Assembly (NCBI GenBank): GCA_037481875.1
Contig: JBBFKY010000012.1
Location: 43,286 to 107,285, forward strand
Length of the DNA stretch: 64,000 nt
From: Desulfosoma sp.
Lineage (GTDB): Bacteria > Desulfobacterota > Syntrophobacteria > Syntrophobacterales > DSM-9756
Reading direction: 5' to 3'
Numbering within the stretch: the stretch's first letter is position 1; every line of letters begins with the position of its first letter. Below are positions 43,761 through 51,841 of the stretch, piece by piece. Under the pieces are notes generated by a model. That model was given only the letters and a program-made list of their open reading frames with translations, ran no database searches and was not told the DNA's origin. A program made the position numbers and the translations under genes.

Positions 43761-45506
43761 TCAAAAGCTCCCCAGCCAGATCCACAAACAGCCGAAAAGT
43801 CCGAGGGCGATCAGGACCGATTCAATGAGGGTTTCCAAATAGGCTGCATCCTTGATGCGTCGACCTCGAGAAGAGCGGAAAAAGGCGCCATAAAGGGCGG
43901 CGGCTCCGGCAAAAAAAAGCCCAAAAGGGGTGAGCAGGCCCCAAAACCATCCCAATAATGCCGCCGCCGCCACGAGGACCAAGACCCCCACAATGAATCG
44001 GCCGACTCGATTTTCGCCCCATAGGACCACCACGGTTTCACGTCCCACCAATCGGTCCCCTTGAATATCCAGCCTGTCCAAAAGTGCCGTTCGAGCTAGA
44101 GTGAGAAGAAAGACCAGCACAAAAGCGTAAAAAAGTCGTCCGAAATCTTCTCGCATATGTTGAAGATGAGGCAGCCACACGGTGACGCTGGCCCAAGCCA
44201 GGGGCACGGTGAAAGTTTTGGATCCTGGAATGTCTTTGATCTTCAGCACGGTCGCCTGTTGGGCCCATTGAGATTGAAAGATGGGCACCGCATACAAAGA
44301 CCCAAAAGCGAGGAGAAGAACCATGAAAAAAGCCGAAAGCACTCCATGGACGGCGGCGCACACCAAAGTTGTTGCCGCTGCCGCAATTCCCGTAGCCGTA
44401 AAAAATGTCCTTTTTTCGGCGTAATAGGCGGCTCTTTGAGGATCATTGAGCTGAAGGGCTTCTCGATCGATGTAACGGTTCAGGGTGTGCATGGCAAAGG
44501 CGTAGGATGCCGCCATAAAAATGTGAAGAAAGTCGATGGGTAGATTCGTCACGGCGGAAACCGCAGCAGTCAGAAGCCCTGCGGCGGCCGCTGAAGCGAT
44601 GTTGTTGTAAGCTAATTTTTCTAGGCGATGTTGCCACACGGCCCTCTGTAAGACGCGCGGGTCTGGCTCGAGGCTTTCCAAGAAACGCACCACATTTCGA
44701 ATCATCCAGTTGGGCGTGGAGGCTCCCGCCGAAACTCCCACCGTATGAAAGCGCGACAGTTCTCGTGGGTCTAAATCCTTATCCGTTTCAACATGGAACG
44801 TGGGAACACCGCATTCTTGAGCCGTCTGCACCAAGCGAATGGTGTTGCCGCTGTGTTTGCCCCCGACGATAACCATGGCTTGCACCTTTCGGCACAGACG
44901 TCGCACTTCGTTTTGGCGTTCATGAGTGGCCCCGCAGATGGTGTTTTCCACAACCCCTTGAGGAAACTTCTTTCGAAACCGCGTCTCAATCGCCTGAAAG
45001 ACCTCTTCGTTTTGAGTGGTTTGTGCCACTAAAAGAACCAAGGACCAATCGGACGGCAGACGGTCCAGATCGTTGGGAGATTGAATCACGACGCCGCGAC
45101 CTTCGGTGTAGCCCATGAGCCCGATGACTTCCGCATGATCCGCATCACCCACAATGATGGTGTGGTAGCCTTTGCGCGCGTATTTACGAATGATGGCCTG
45201 AACTCGTGCGACGCGTTTGCATGTGGCGTCGATGAGACCTAAAGCCACGTCCTTAAGGCGGCGACGTTGATCCGGGGGAATACCGTGGGCGCGAATGATC
45301 ACCCATCGATTTCGGCATTCTTCTTCGGATGCCGCTTCTTCCACCCCTCGTTCCTTGAGCATAGCCAGGACTTGATGGTTATGAATGAGAGGGCCGAAGG
45401 TGCACAGGGGTTCTTTTTCACGGGATCGGGCAGCTTCCAGGGTCATTTCCAAAGCCGCACGAACCCCTTGGCAGAATCCGGCCGTTTCGGCCACAATAAC
45501 CTTCAT
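43761..45506 (-). CDS. ispH: IspH fused to a UbiA-type membrane prenyltransferase domain
   Basis: From the ATG at 45506 (AGGAG upstream, ATGA overlap with the dusB stop) the protein has 581 residues. Residues 1-~280 are IspH/LytB, which makes IPP and DMAPP from HMBPP in the MEP pathway. The three cluster Cys are in AGFCQGV, DATCKRV and NTICGATHERQ; the active-site segment is DADHAEV, and GGKHSGNT and AGASTPN are conserved. Residues ~300-580 form about eight membrane helices with two Asp-rich motifs of UbiA prenyltransferases (NRYIDREALQLND and LDRLDIQGDRLVGRET). A single chain would thus make the isoprene unit and attach or rearrange a prenyl group. IspH is usually a separate ~310-residue enzyme, so the fusion is unusual; the second domain's substrate is unknown. 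Confidence 0.85.
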   Translation of the reverse strand: MKVIVAETAGFCQGVRAALEMTLEAARSREKEPLCTFGPLIHNHQVLAMLKERGVEEAASEEECRNRWVIIRAHGIPPDQRRRLKDVALGLIDATCKRVARVQAIIRKYARKGYHTIIVGDADHAEVIGLMGYTEGRGVVIQSPNDLDRLPSDWSLVLLVAQTTQNEEVFQAIETRFRKKFPQGVVENTICGATHERQNEVRRLCRKVQAMVIVGGKHSGNTIRLVQTAQECGVPTFHVETDKDLDPRELSRFHTVGVSAGASTPNWMIRNVVRFLESLEPDPRVLQRAVWQHRLEKLAYNNIASAAAAGLLTAAVSAVTNLPIDFLHIFMAASYAFAMHTLNRYIDREALQLNDPQRAAYYAEKRTFFTATGIAAAATTLVCAAVHGVLSAFFMVLLLAFGSLYAVPIFQSQWAQQATVLKIKDIPGSKTFTVPLAWASVTVWLPHLQHMREDFGRLFYAFVLVFLLTLARTALLDRLDIQGDRLVGRETVVVLWGENRVGRFIVGVLVLVAAAALLGWFWGLLTPFGLFFAGAAALYGAFFRSSRGRRIKDAAYLETLIESVLIALGLFGCLWIWLGSF

Positions 45507-46564
45507 GGACACTCCTGTCCTTTGCCGTTATTCTTTACCTTGCACGTCAGCATATCAGCGTTTGAGGCCTTCAGCTCAAAAACATAGGTGTCAAAAAGCT
45601 TTAGCAGGCTCGCCAAATCAGGCGCGCTCATAAGGCGCCGACGCCATGTGGAAGCGTTCGGGCATCCTCTGGTATACCAAACCAAATGCTTTCGAAGGGC
45701 GCCAATGGCTTTGGGTTTTTCTTCAGCAAACAAGCGGACGTGGTCATGGACGGTCTGACGAAAATCTTCCCAACCGAGTCGCGAGCCTTGGATACCGTGA
45801 GAGCCGCATTCCTGAGCGATCGCAAAGAAGAGCCAAGGATTTCCCAAGGCGCCTCGACCGATCATTACGGCATCGCATCCTGTCTCTCGTTTCATACGGA
45901 AAAAGTCCGACGGCGTGGTCACATCTCCGTTTCCGATGACCGGAATGGAAAGTTCCTGTTTAAGTCTGCCGATCCAGCTCCAGTCTGCTCTTCCCGTATA
46001 GATTTGGCGGGCTGTGCGCGCATGCAACGTCAGGGCGTCCGCCCCCGCTTCTTGAAGGCGCCTGCTGATCTGAAGCACGTTCATTTCATTTCGATCCCAC
46101 CCAAGACGTGTTTTCACCGTCACAGGGATAGAGACCGCCCGTTTGACACTTGCCACGATCCGCAAAAGTCGGTCCGGGTCTCGAAGTAACGCGGCCCCAG
46201 CCCCTTGGCGCACAATCTTTTTTATCGGGCATCCAGCGTTGATATCAACGATGGAGGCCCCTCTATCCTGAGCGGCACGGGCCGCCTCCGCCATGACTTC
46301 AGGGGTGGCGCCGAAAATTTGAAGAGCTACCGGCACAGAAACCCGAGACGGAACGGCAAGGATTCTTTCAACGGAAGGATCCTGACGCCGAAATCCTTCG
46401 GCGCTCATCATTTCCGTAGTGACCATTCCGACTCCGAAGCGCGATAGAACACGTAGGAATGGTCCGTCTGTCACCCCGGCCATGGGCGCCATCACGACCG
46501 GAGGGTCCACGGTCACAGTCCCGATTTTCGTGGCACCGCATAGGGGAACGTTCTGATGCTGCAT
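45503..46564 (-). CDS. dusB: tRNA-dihydrouridine synthase
   Basis: This 353-residue FMN enzyme reduces uridines to dihydrouridine in tRNA D-loops. It has the TIM-barrel start PPVVMAPMAGVTDGPFLRVL, the catalytic-Cys segment INAGCPIKKIVRQGAGAALL, the family KTRLGWDRNEMNVL, and ADALTLHARTARQIYTGRAD with the FMN-phosphate region GNGDVTTPSDFF and DAVMIGRGALGNPW. It is closest to the DusB group. It is the first gene of a minus-strand run with the IspH-UbiA gene and GT2; its stop overlaps the next start by 4 bp. Confidence 0.92.
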   Translation of the reverse strand: MQHQNVPLCGATKIGTVTVDPPVVMAPMAGVTDGPFLRVLSRFGVGMVTTEMMSAEGFRRQDPSVERILAVPSRVSVPVALQIFGATPEVMAEAARAAQDRGASIVDINAGCPIKKIVRQGAGAALLRDPDRLLRIVASVKRAVSIPVTVKTRLGWDRNEMNVLQISRRLQEAGADALTLHARTARQIYTGRADWSWIGRLKQELSIPVIGNGDVTTPSDFFRMKRETGCDAVMIGRGALGNPWLFFAIAQECGSHGIQGSRLGWEDFRQTVHDHVRLFAEEKPKAIGALRKHLVWYTRGCPNASTWRRRLMSAPDLASLLKLFDTYVFELKASNADMLTCKVKNNGKGQECP

Positions 46565-46765
46565 GGAGTTTCTCTTGAATCAAGGACATGGCTCTAAGGA
46601 ACCGTGCCCTCGTGGAATGTTTGGCCAAATGCCAGTGCTTCATAAGGAGAATGGCAGGGAAAGTCAATGTAAGTCCCATAGAGGGGTGAAACCGCCTAAG
46701 GTTCTCATTGGAATGATTGGGGGATTCTGGGCAAAGCGCCACGACGCCTTCGGGCGAGGCTTTTC

Positions 46766-46789
46766 GGGGCGGACACATCGTTCCGCCCC
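46766..46789. repeat. dispersed palindrome GGGGCGGA-N8-TCCGCCCC (copy 3)
   Basis: This is a perfect 8-bp inverted repeat with loop cacatcgt. It overlaps the first unit of the tandem array that follows, which suggests the array grew from such an element. Confidence 0.75.
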
Positions 46790-46985
46790 TACCGTGGGAT
46801 AACAAAAGACACAGGTCCACCCTTCCACCGGGACACGAACAGACGCATGGCACCGCCATCCAGTGGGACATCAAAAGACATACGGGTTGGTTCCTGCAGC
46901 CGGGTAGAAAAAAACACACAGGTTCGCCCCTACAGTGGGACACGAACGGACACATGGGGCTGTCCCTCCCTATAGAAACGAAAAC
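46771..46985. repeat. six-unit degenerate tandem array, ~36 bp per unit
   Basis: Units begin at about 46771, 46807, 46841, 46876, 46913 and 46948 and are 34-38 bp long. Each opens with (G/A)(G/A)ACACAT-like sequence, has a G/C-rich middle (GTTCGCCCCTACAG in the best copies) and closes with TGGGACACGAAC-like sequence. There are no unique spacers, so it is not a CRISPR array. The unit length is near twelve codons and both strands stay open across it, but the predicted peptides look like no protein. The flanks (46565-46765 and 46986-47162) hold nothing recognised. Confidence 0.7.
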
Positions 46986-47162
46986 GGGAATGTCCATGAG
47001 CATGTGGAAAAGCATGCACTCTGATCCCTGCGGTTTTTGGGTCCATAGAGGCCGAGGGCGGGCGAAGATCGTCAGAGATTGATCCCATGACCTGCCTGCG
47101 CATTGACAGAACTTTCAACCCCTTGATAGCTTACCGACGATATCGTTCATGGGAAAAAGGAT

Positions 47163-48020
47163 ATGGGCACCGAAGGGCCTTTCGACACGTTGGATCTTTT
47201 GATTCTGGGAGCTGTTTCCGGGGAACTGGAAGCCCTACGAGGATGGTTTGAAACCGTGGAGCAACGGCTTACGCCGTGGGCGCCCGTCTGGCTTGGGTTT
47301 ATGGGGCGCCTTCGATTGGGGTTGGCGTGCCTAGGGATTGGTAAAGTGAATGCCGCCGCCGGATCGGCCATCTTGGTGGATCGGTTTCGACCGGCCATGA
47401 TCTGGATTGTGGGAAGTGCCGGGGCTTACCGAGAAAGCCCACTCCGAGTAGGGGACGTGTTGGTTTCCACAACCGTTGTTTTGGGCGATGAGGGGGTCTG
47501 GGAACGGGACGGGAAGCCTTCCATGCAAGCCATAGGCTATGCGGTGGCTGAAGAAAAGGGGCGGCATGTCTATGAGCGTTTTGACCTCAGTGAGGATCCG
47601 GCTATAAAGCACCTGTCCGACATCACCCCAGCCGGTTTGTATTTTGTATCTTCGACGCCTGTGGGAATCCCCAGGCTGCATCCTTATGCCATGGAAACGT
47701 TTAAGGAAGCGGTTCACGCGGGATCCAACCCCGATGTTTTTCATGTGGCTTTTGGACCTTCGGTTACGGTAGGAATGTCCAGCGGCGATGAATGGATTGC
47801 CGGAGAACGTTTCGTCCGTTACGGTGCTTGGGCGGAAGATATGGAGGGAAGTGCGGTGGTGCAGGTGTGCCGCCGCTATGACGTGCCAGTGGTGCAATGT
47901 CGAGGGATCAGCAACCAGGCCGGCGTTCGGGATAAACGAAGTTGGCGCATGGAGGAAGCTCTGGCCCACTGCCATGCCGTGGTGGGAACTTGGCTTCATA
48001 AAATGCTAACGGCCCCGTAG
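47163..48020 (+). CDS. mqnB: futalosine hydrolase (menaquinone biosynthesis)
   Basis: This 285-residue nucleoside-phosphorylase-fold protein has LLILGAVSGELEALRGWFET, GKVNAAAGSAILVDRFRP, WIVGSAGAYRESPLRVGDVL and the purine-site motif EDMEGSAVVQVCRRYDVPVV, as in MqnB. It removes the base from futalosine to give dehypoxanthine futalosine in the futalosine route to menaquinone. The gene for MqnD starts 10 bp downstream. The family also contains MTA/SAH nucleosidases, but the pairing with mqnD settles the assignment. A Shine-Dalgarno AAAAAGGA lies before the ATG. Confidence 0.88.
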   Translation: MGTEGPFDTLDLLILGAVSGELEALRGWFETVEQRLTPWAPVWLGFMGRLRLGLACLGIGKVNAAAGSAILVDRFRPAMIWIVGSAGAYRESPLRVGDVLVSTTVVLGDEGVWERDGKPSMQAIGYAVAEEKGRHVYERFDLSEDPAIKHLSDITPAGLYFVSSTPVGIPRLHPYAMETFKEAVHAGSNPDVFHVAFGPSVTVGMSSGDEWIAGERFVRYGAWAEDMEGSAVVQVCRRYDVPVVQCRGISNQAGVRDKRSWRMEEALAHCHAVVGTWLHKMLTAP

Positions 48021-48030
48021 GAGAAAGCTT

Positions 48031-48894
48031 GTGGCCGATCTTCTTTCTTTGGGCTATTCCACCTGCCCGAACGATACTTTCATTTTTGGCGGTCTTGCTC
48101 TGGGTGCCGTTCGACCTCAAGGGTTGCAGTTCCAACCTTTTCTTGCCGATGTGGAAGTTCTGAACCGGAAAGCCAAAGAAGCCGTCCTGGACGTCACCAA
48201 AATCTCGTTGAACGCCGTGATCCATTGCCTCAAAGACTATTGGATCCTGCGCGCCGGAGGCGCTCTAGGTCGAGGATGCGGCCCCATCGTGGTGGCCAAA
48301 AAGCCTCTGAGTGCAAATGATCTCTTGAACGCGACTATCGCCATTCCGGGTCGTTTAACGACAGCGAATCTTCTTTTGGAACTTACCGGTTTGCATCGTG
48401 GAAAACGGGTCGAAATGTCCTTTGAAAAGGTTATGCCGGCGGTGGTGGCCGAAAAAGTGGATGCAGGTCTTGTGATCCATGAAGGTCGTTTCACCTATGA
48501 AAGCTTAGGCCTGCATCTTGTGCTGGATCTTGGTGCCTGGTGGGAAACCCACACGGGATATCCACTGCCTTTGGGTTGCATCGTGATTCGGCGTAGCCTT
48601 GGTCGTTCCACGGCGGAAGCCGTCGATCGATCCATCGTGGCATCCCTGGATTGGGCTTATGCCCATTCGGAAGAGCTATGGCTTTACATTACGGCGCATG
48701 CCCAGGAAATGGCTCCTGATGTGATACGGCGCCATATTGAAACCTTCGTCAACGATTTCACGCGGGACGTCGGAGTGGAAGGAGAACAGGCCGTTCGCGG
48801 GCTTCTTCAGGAAGCTGCGCGTCTTGCAGGCGTGTCTCTTCCCAAAGTCCCGCTCTTTTGGACGGATTCCCTACCCGAAAACGAGGTGCTTTGA
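48031..48894 (+). CDS. mqnD: 1,4-dihydroxy-6-naphthoate synthase
   Basis: The protein starts at a GTG preceded by GGAG and has 287 residues. It has the periplasmic-binding-protein-like fold of MqnD, with LLSLGYSTCPNDTFIFGGLA, LDVTKISLNAVIHCLKDYW, GRGCGPIVVAKK and DAGLVIHEGRFTYESLGLHL. It converts cyclic dehypoxanthine futalosine to 1,4-dihydroxy-6-naphthoate, a menaquinone precursor. It is co-transcribed with mqnB; its TGA is directly followed by the next gene's ATG. The organism therefore makes menaquinone by the futalosine route; mqnA, mqnC and mqnE are not in this window. Confidence 0.92.
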   Translation: MADLLSLGYSTCPNDTFIFGGLALGAVRPQGLQFQPFLADVEVLNRKAKEAVLDVTKISLNAVIHCLKDYWILRAGGALGRGCGPIVVAKKPLSANDLLNATIAIPGRLTTANLLLELTGLHRGKRVEMSFEKVMPAVVAEKVDAGLVIHEGRFTYESLGLHLVLDLGAWWETHTGYPLPLGCIVIRRSLGRSTAEAVDRSIVASLDWAYAHSEELWLYITAHAQEMAPDVIRRHIETFVNDFTRDVGVEGEQAVRGLLQEAARLAGVSLPKVPLFWTDSLPENEVL

Positions 48895-50007
48895 ATGCAG
48901 GAAAAGATGTTTCAGCTCTTTCTCTTTCCTCATAGTGTCTTGCCCGAAGGGGCTGCACGATCTTTCTTGACCCTCTGGGGCCGCCTGGATTGCCTGAGAG
49001 CCATCGGGACGGTCCATCTGCCCGAATGGGCCGAGCCGCTGTGTGAGTCCCATGTGTTGGTGAAGGATGATGGGTTTTGGGAACGAGTACGCAACATTTA
49101 CAAGGGTTATCAGGATCTGGGATCCCGCGTGGGCGAAGACGGACTCATGGCCGTTTTGAGCCGAGACTGGGCCGGTGAAGGGGCTCCCGAGACCCGAGGT
49201 CATATTCAGTCGGTTCTTCGAGGCATGAGCCCGAAGCCATTTGATCCGGCCGACGGGCTTCTCATGGAAGCCGTGGTTTTTCTGGAAATGGCCAAGGAAC
49301 TGGATATTCGTGAGCTGGAACTTTCCATGGACCTGAAACAGGTGGGTCACTTGGAGGAAAAGCTCTTCAAGGCATTGGGAGCGGACGAGGAAGACAGTGC
49401 CGAACTACAAAGAGCCTTGGAAACCACCAACCCACCCCTGAGTCCCGACTGGGGACATTTCGGATACTTGTTGCGCCAACGGATCGGTTTCTGGTTTCGC
49501 TTGCTCAGTCGAATAGGGGTGAAACAGCAAACCATGGTGCTGGCGGCTTTGGGCCGTGATGTTGTGGAGGATGCCTTGGATGCGCTGCAGACGGCTAGAG
49601 AGCGCCAGGGAAAGGTTTGGAATCGCGGAGAAACACGAATCCTTACGCTTCCTCGATTGGACCTTCTGAGTCCCATCGCCTTTGCGGAGTGGCTCGAAGC
49701 GGTTCAGGGTCTGGAAGCTCGGAACCAATTTCAAAAAACTTTTGAAGCTTTTATCATGGCTCCCACCGAAACCCAATTGTCTCGAGAGCTAAGCGATTCG
49801 GCTCATGCGCTGGAGCAGTCTTTGAAATCCCTGTGGGTTCAATTGAGGCACGAAACCTTGGGAGCCGATGGAGCCCGTGTGGTTGTGACGGCTCCCGAAA
49901 ACGTCACCTACCAGGAGATGTGGCGTTCCTTGGATCGAACGGGCCTGGAAGTTTTGGGAACGGGTTCCGTACCTCGGCAGGCCGCGATCCTGGTTCATGT
50001 GGAATAG
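48895..50007 (+). CDS. conserved-looking protein of unknown function
   Basis: The 370-residue protein starts right at the mqnD stop and is probably translationally coupled. No signal peptide or membrane helix was seen and no motif was recognised. The N-terminal ~60 residues are mixed alpha/beta (MFQLFLFPHSVLPEGAARSF). The middle is strongly helical and acidic (LEEKLFKALGADEEDSAELQ), with a WGHFGYLLRQRIGFWFRLLS segment. The end returns to a beta-alpha unit (ARVVVTAPENVTYQEMWRSL). Codon use matches the neighbours, so it is a real resident gene. Its place between the menaquinone genes and a PGI-family gene suggests a housekeeping role, which I cannot name. Confidence 0.75.
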   Translation: MQEKMFQLFLFPHSVLPEGAARSFLTLWGRLDCLRAIGTVHLPEWAEPLCESHVLVKDDGFWERVRNIYKGYQDLGSRVGEDGLMAVLSRDWAGEGAPETRGHIQSVLRGMSPKPFDPADGLLMEAVVFLEMAKELDIRELELSMDLKQVGHLEEKLFKALGADEEDSAELQRALETTNPPLSPDWGHFGYLLRQRIGFWFRLLSRIGVKQQTMVLAALGRDVVEDALDALQTARERQGKVWNRGETRILTLPRLDLLSPIAFAEWLEAVQGLEARNQFQKTFEAFIMAPTETQLSRELSDSAHALEQSLKSLWVQLRHETLGADGARVVVTAPENVTYQEMWRSLDRTGLEVLGTGSVPRQAAILVHVE

Positions 50008-50048
50008 GAAGACTGGAAGAATCGAGCCCGAATGCGAGAGGAATAAGC

Positions 50049-51761
50049 ATGCCGAGTCCAATTTCTGTGGATGTTTGCTTGGCGGACCTGACCAATCCGG
50101 TCCAGGATGCTTTGAATGAGATGAAGAAACACAGCATTGTGCAGCGCCTATGGAGCGGCGATCATACGGTCTGGAAGCCGGAACCCAAGGAAATTTCCAA
50201 CCGATTAGGGTGGCTTGAGGCGCCTCGAAACATGAAAGACCGGCTGGAAGAGATCGAGGCCTTTGTGCGTGAAATACGCCAAAGCCCCGTTGAAAAAGTG
50301 GTGCTGTTGGGCATGGGAGGATCCAGTCTGGCTCCGGAGGTCCTTTCCCGAATGTTTGCCTCCCGAGACGGCTTTCCCACCTTGATCGTTTTGGACACAA
50401 CCCATCCTGACATGATTCTTCGCGTGCGGACTTCGTTAGATTTTAAGAAGACCCTTTTTATTGTGGCTACAAAGTCCGGCGGCACAGTGGAAACCCTTTC
50501 CCTTTTCAAATACTTCTACAATGAAGTGTCGGCATTGATAGGAACGGGGAATGCCGGTGCGCTCTTTTGCGCCATCACGGATCCTGGGAGCGGCTTAGAA
50601 ACTTTGGCACGATCTCTGGGCTTTCGAAAAATTTTTCTTAACGACCCCAATGTGGGAGGGCGGTATTCGGCTTTGACCTTGTTCGGTATGGTCCCGGCAG
50701 CTCTTTTGGGGATCGATGTCGCCAAAATCCTTAGGAGTGCCGAAACCATGGCCGAAGCGTGCCGAGAGGAAGAAGCCGGCCTTTTAGACGGGAATCCAGG
50801 TCTGATTTTAGGCGCTGTTTTGGGTGTGGGAGCCCGGCACGGCCGAGATAAAGCCACCCTGGTCATGGATTCTGTTTTTGCCAATCTGGGCGATTGGGTG
50901 GAGCAGCTCATCGCCGAAAGCACGGGAAAAGAAGGCAAGGGGATTCTGCCGGTAGTCAACGAGCCTCTAGGACCCCGAGACGTTTACGGTTCGGATCGCC
51001 TTTTCATCACCACAGGTGTCGAGATTGACGGTTCCTCGGCTCCATCGTCGCCTCTTGAGGCGGACTTTCCGATGGCGGTCTTCCCACATGTCCGGCTGAA
51101 AGCCCGGGATCCGTGGGATGTGGGTGCCTTGTTTTTCCTTTGGGAATTTGCCACGGTGGTGGCCGGGCATCTAATCGGAATTCAACCCTTTGATCAGCCG
51201 AACGTGGAATCGGCCAAGGTGCAGGCAAAAAAAATGCTTGCCGCCTTTCAGGCTTCAGGGTCCTTGCCGCAACTTCCGGTCGCGTTTCAATGGCAGAACG
51301 TGATGGTCATCGGGGAAACCAAGGGATCCACGTTGACGGAAGTGCTGAAATCTTTTGTGGATACTGTTCCGGCTGAAGGCTATATCGCAGTGCACGCCTA
51401 TGTGGCACCGTCACCAGAGATGAACCAAGCGCTTCAGGCGCTGCAAAAAGCTCTTCGAGACCGGACGAAAAAAGCGGTGACAGTAGGCTACGGGCCCAGG
51501 TTCCTGCATTCCACAGGACAGCTGCACAAAGGCGATGCCGGAAAAGGCATCTTTATTCAAATTACGGACGAACCTTTAAAGGATATACCCATTCCCGATG
51601 AGCCAGGGCGGGACGCATACCGGGTCACTTTCGGTACTTTAATCGCCGCCCAAGCTTTGGGAGATCGAGAAGCCTTACTGGCAGCCGGACGCCGAGTGCT
51701 GAGGCTGCATATCACGGCCGATGCGGCCCAGACCCTTCAGATGCTGGCTCGAGAACTCTAA
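50049..51761 (+). CDS. pgi: glucose-6-phosphate isomerase family protein (transaldolase/PGI-fusion type)
   Basis: I start at the ATG at 50049 (GAGAGGA 8 bp upstream), giving 570 residues; the frame is open further upstream without family character. It has the two SIS-domain signatures, VVLLGMGGSSLAPEVLSRMF and LFIVATKSGGTVETLSLFKY. The C-terminal half (HAYVAPSPEMNQAL ... YGPRFLHSTGQLHKGDAGKG) matches the PGI part of bifunctional transaldolase-PGI proteins. It would interconvert glucose-6-P and fructose-6-P. It lacks an N-terminal transaldolase domain, so it is a free-standing form. Its link to the gene upstream is close (41 bp). Confidence 0.82.
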   Translation: MPSPISVDVCLADLTNPVQDALNEMKKHSIVQRLWSGDHTVWKPEPKEISNRLGWLEAPRNMKDRLEEIEAFVREIRQSPVEKVVLLGMGGSSLAPEVLSRMFASRDGFPTLIVLDTTHPDMILRVRTSLDFKKTLFIVATKSGGTVETLSLFKYFYNEVSALIGTGNAGALFCAITDPGSGLETLARSLGFRKIFLNDPNVGGRYSALTLFGMVPAALLGIDVAKILRSAETMAEACREEEAGLLDGNPGLILGAVLGVGARHGRDKATLVMDSVFANLGDWVEQLIAESTGKEGKGILPVVNEPLGPRDVYGSDRLFITTGVEIDGSSAPSSPLEADFPMAVFPHVRLKARDPWDVGALFFLWEFATVVAGHLIGIQPFDQPNVESAKVQAKKMLAAFQASGSLPQLPVAFQWQNVMVIGETKGSTLTEVLKSFVDTVPAEGYIAVHAYVAPSPEMNQALQALQKALRDRTKKAVTVGYGPRFLHSTGQLHKGDAGKGIFIQITDEPLKDIPIPDEPGRDAYRVTFGTLIAAQALGDREALLAAGRRVLRLHITADAAQTLQMLAREL

Positions 51762-51762
51762 A

Positions 51763-51835
51763 CCACAAAAAGCACCGCAAAGGCACGCAAGTCTCAAGGA
51801 TGATCCCTCTTTGAAATCCGTGCCCCTGCGGTGAT
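51763..51835. repeat. imperfect palindrome with CACCGCA / TGCGGTG ends
   Basis: The ends caccgcaaaggcacg and cgtgcccctgcggtg pair across a ~30-nt centre, between the convergent pgi and purB stops. It resembles the element at 10896-10951 and may act as a bidirectional terminator. Confidence 0.45.
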
Positions 51836-51841
51836 GGCCTG

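Noticed and set aside
46771-46985. Possible CRISPR array (units near 36 bp)
   Set aside because: Units abut directly, vary throughout and have no unique spacers, and no cas gene is present.
46717-47082. ORFs on both strands across the tandem array (121 and 215 codons)
   Set aside because: They stay open because the repeat unit is near a multiple of three and lacks stops; the peptides are repetitive, without a ribosome site or codon bias.
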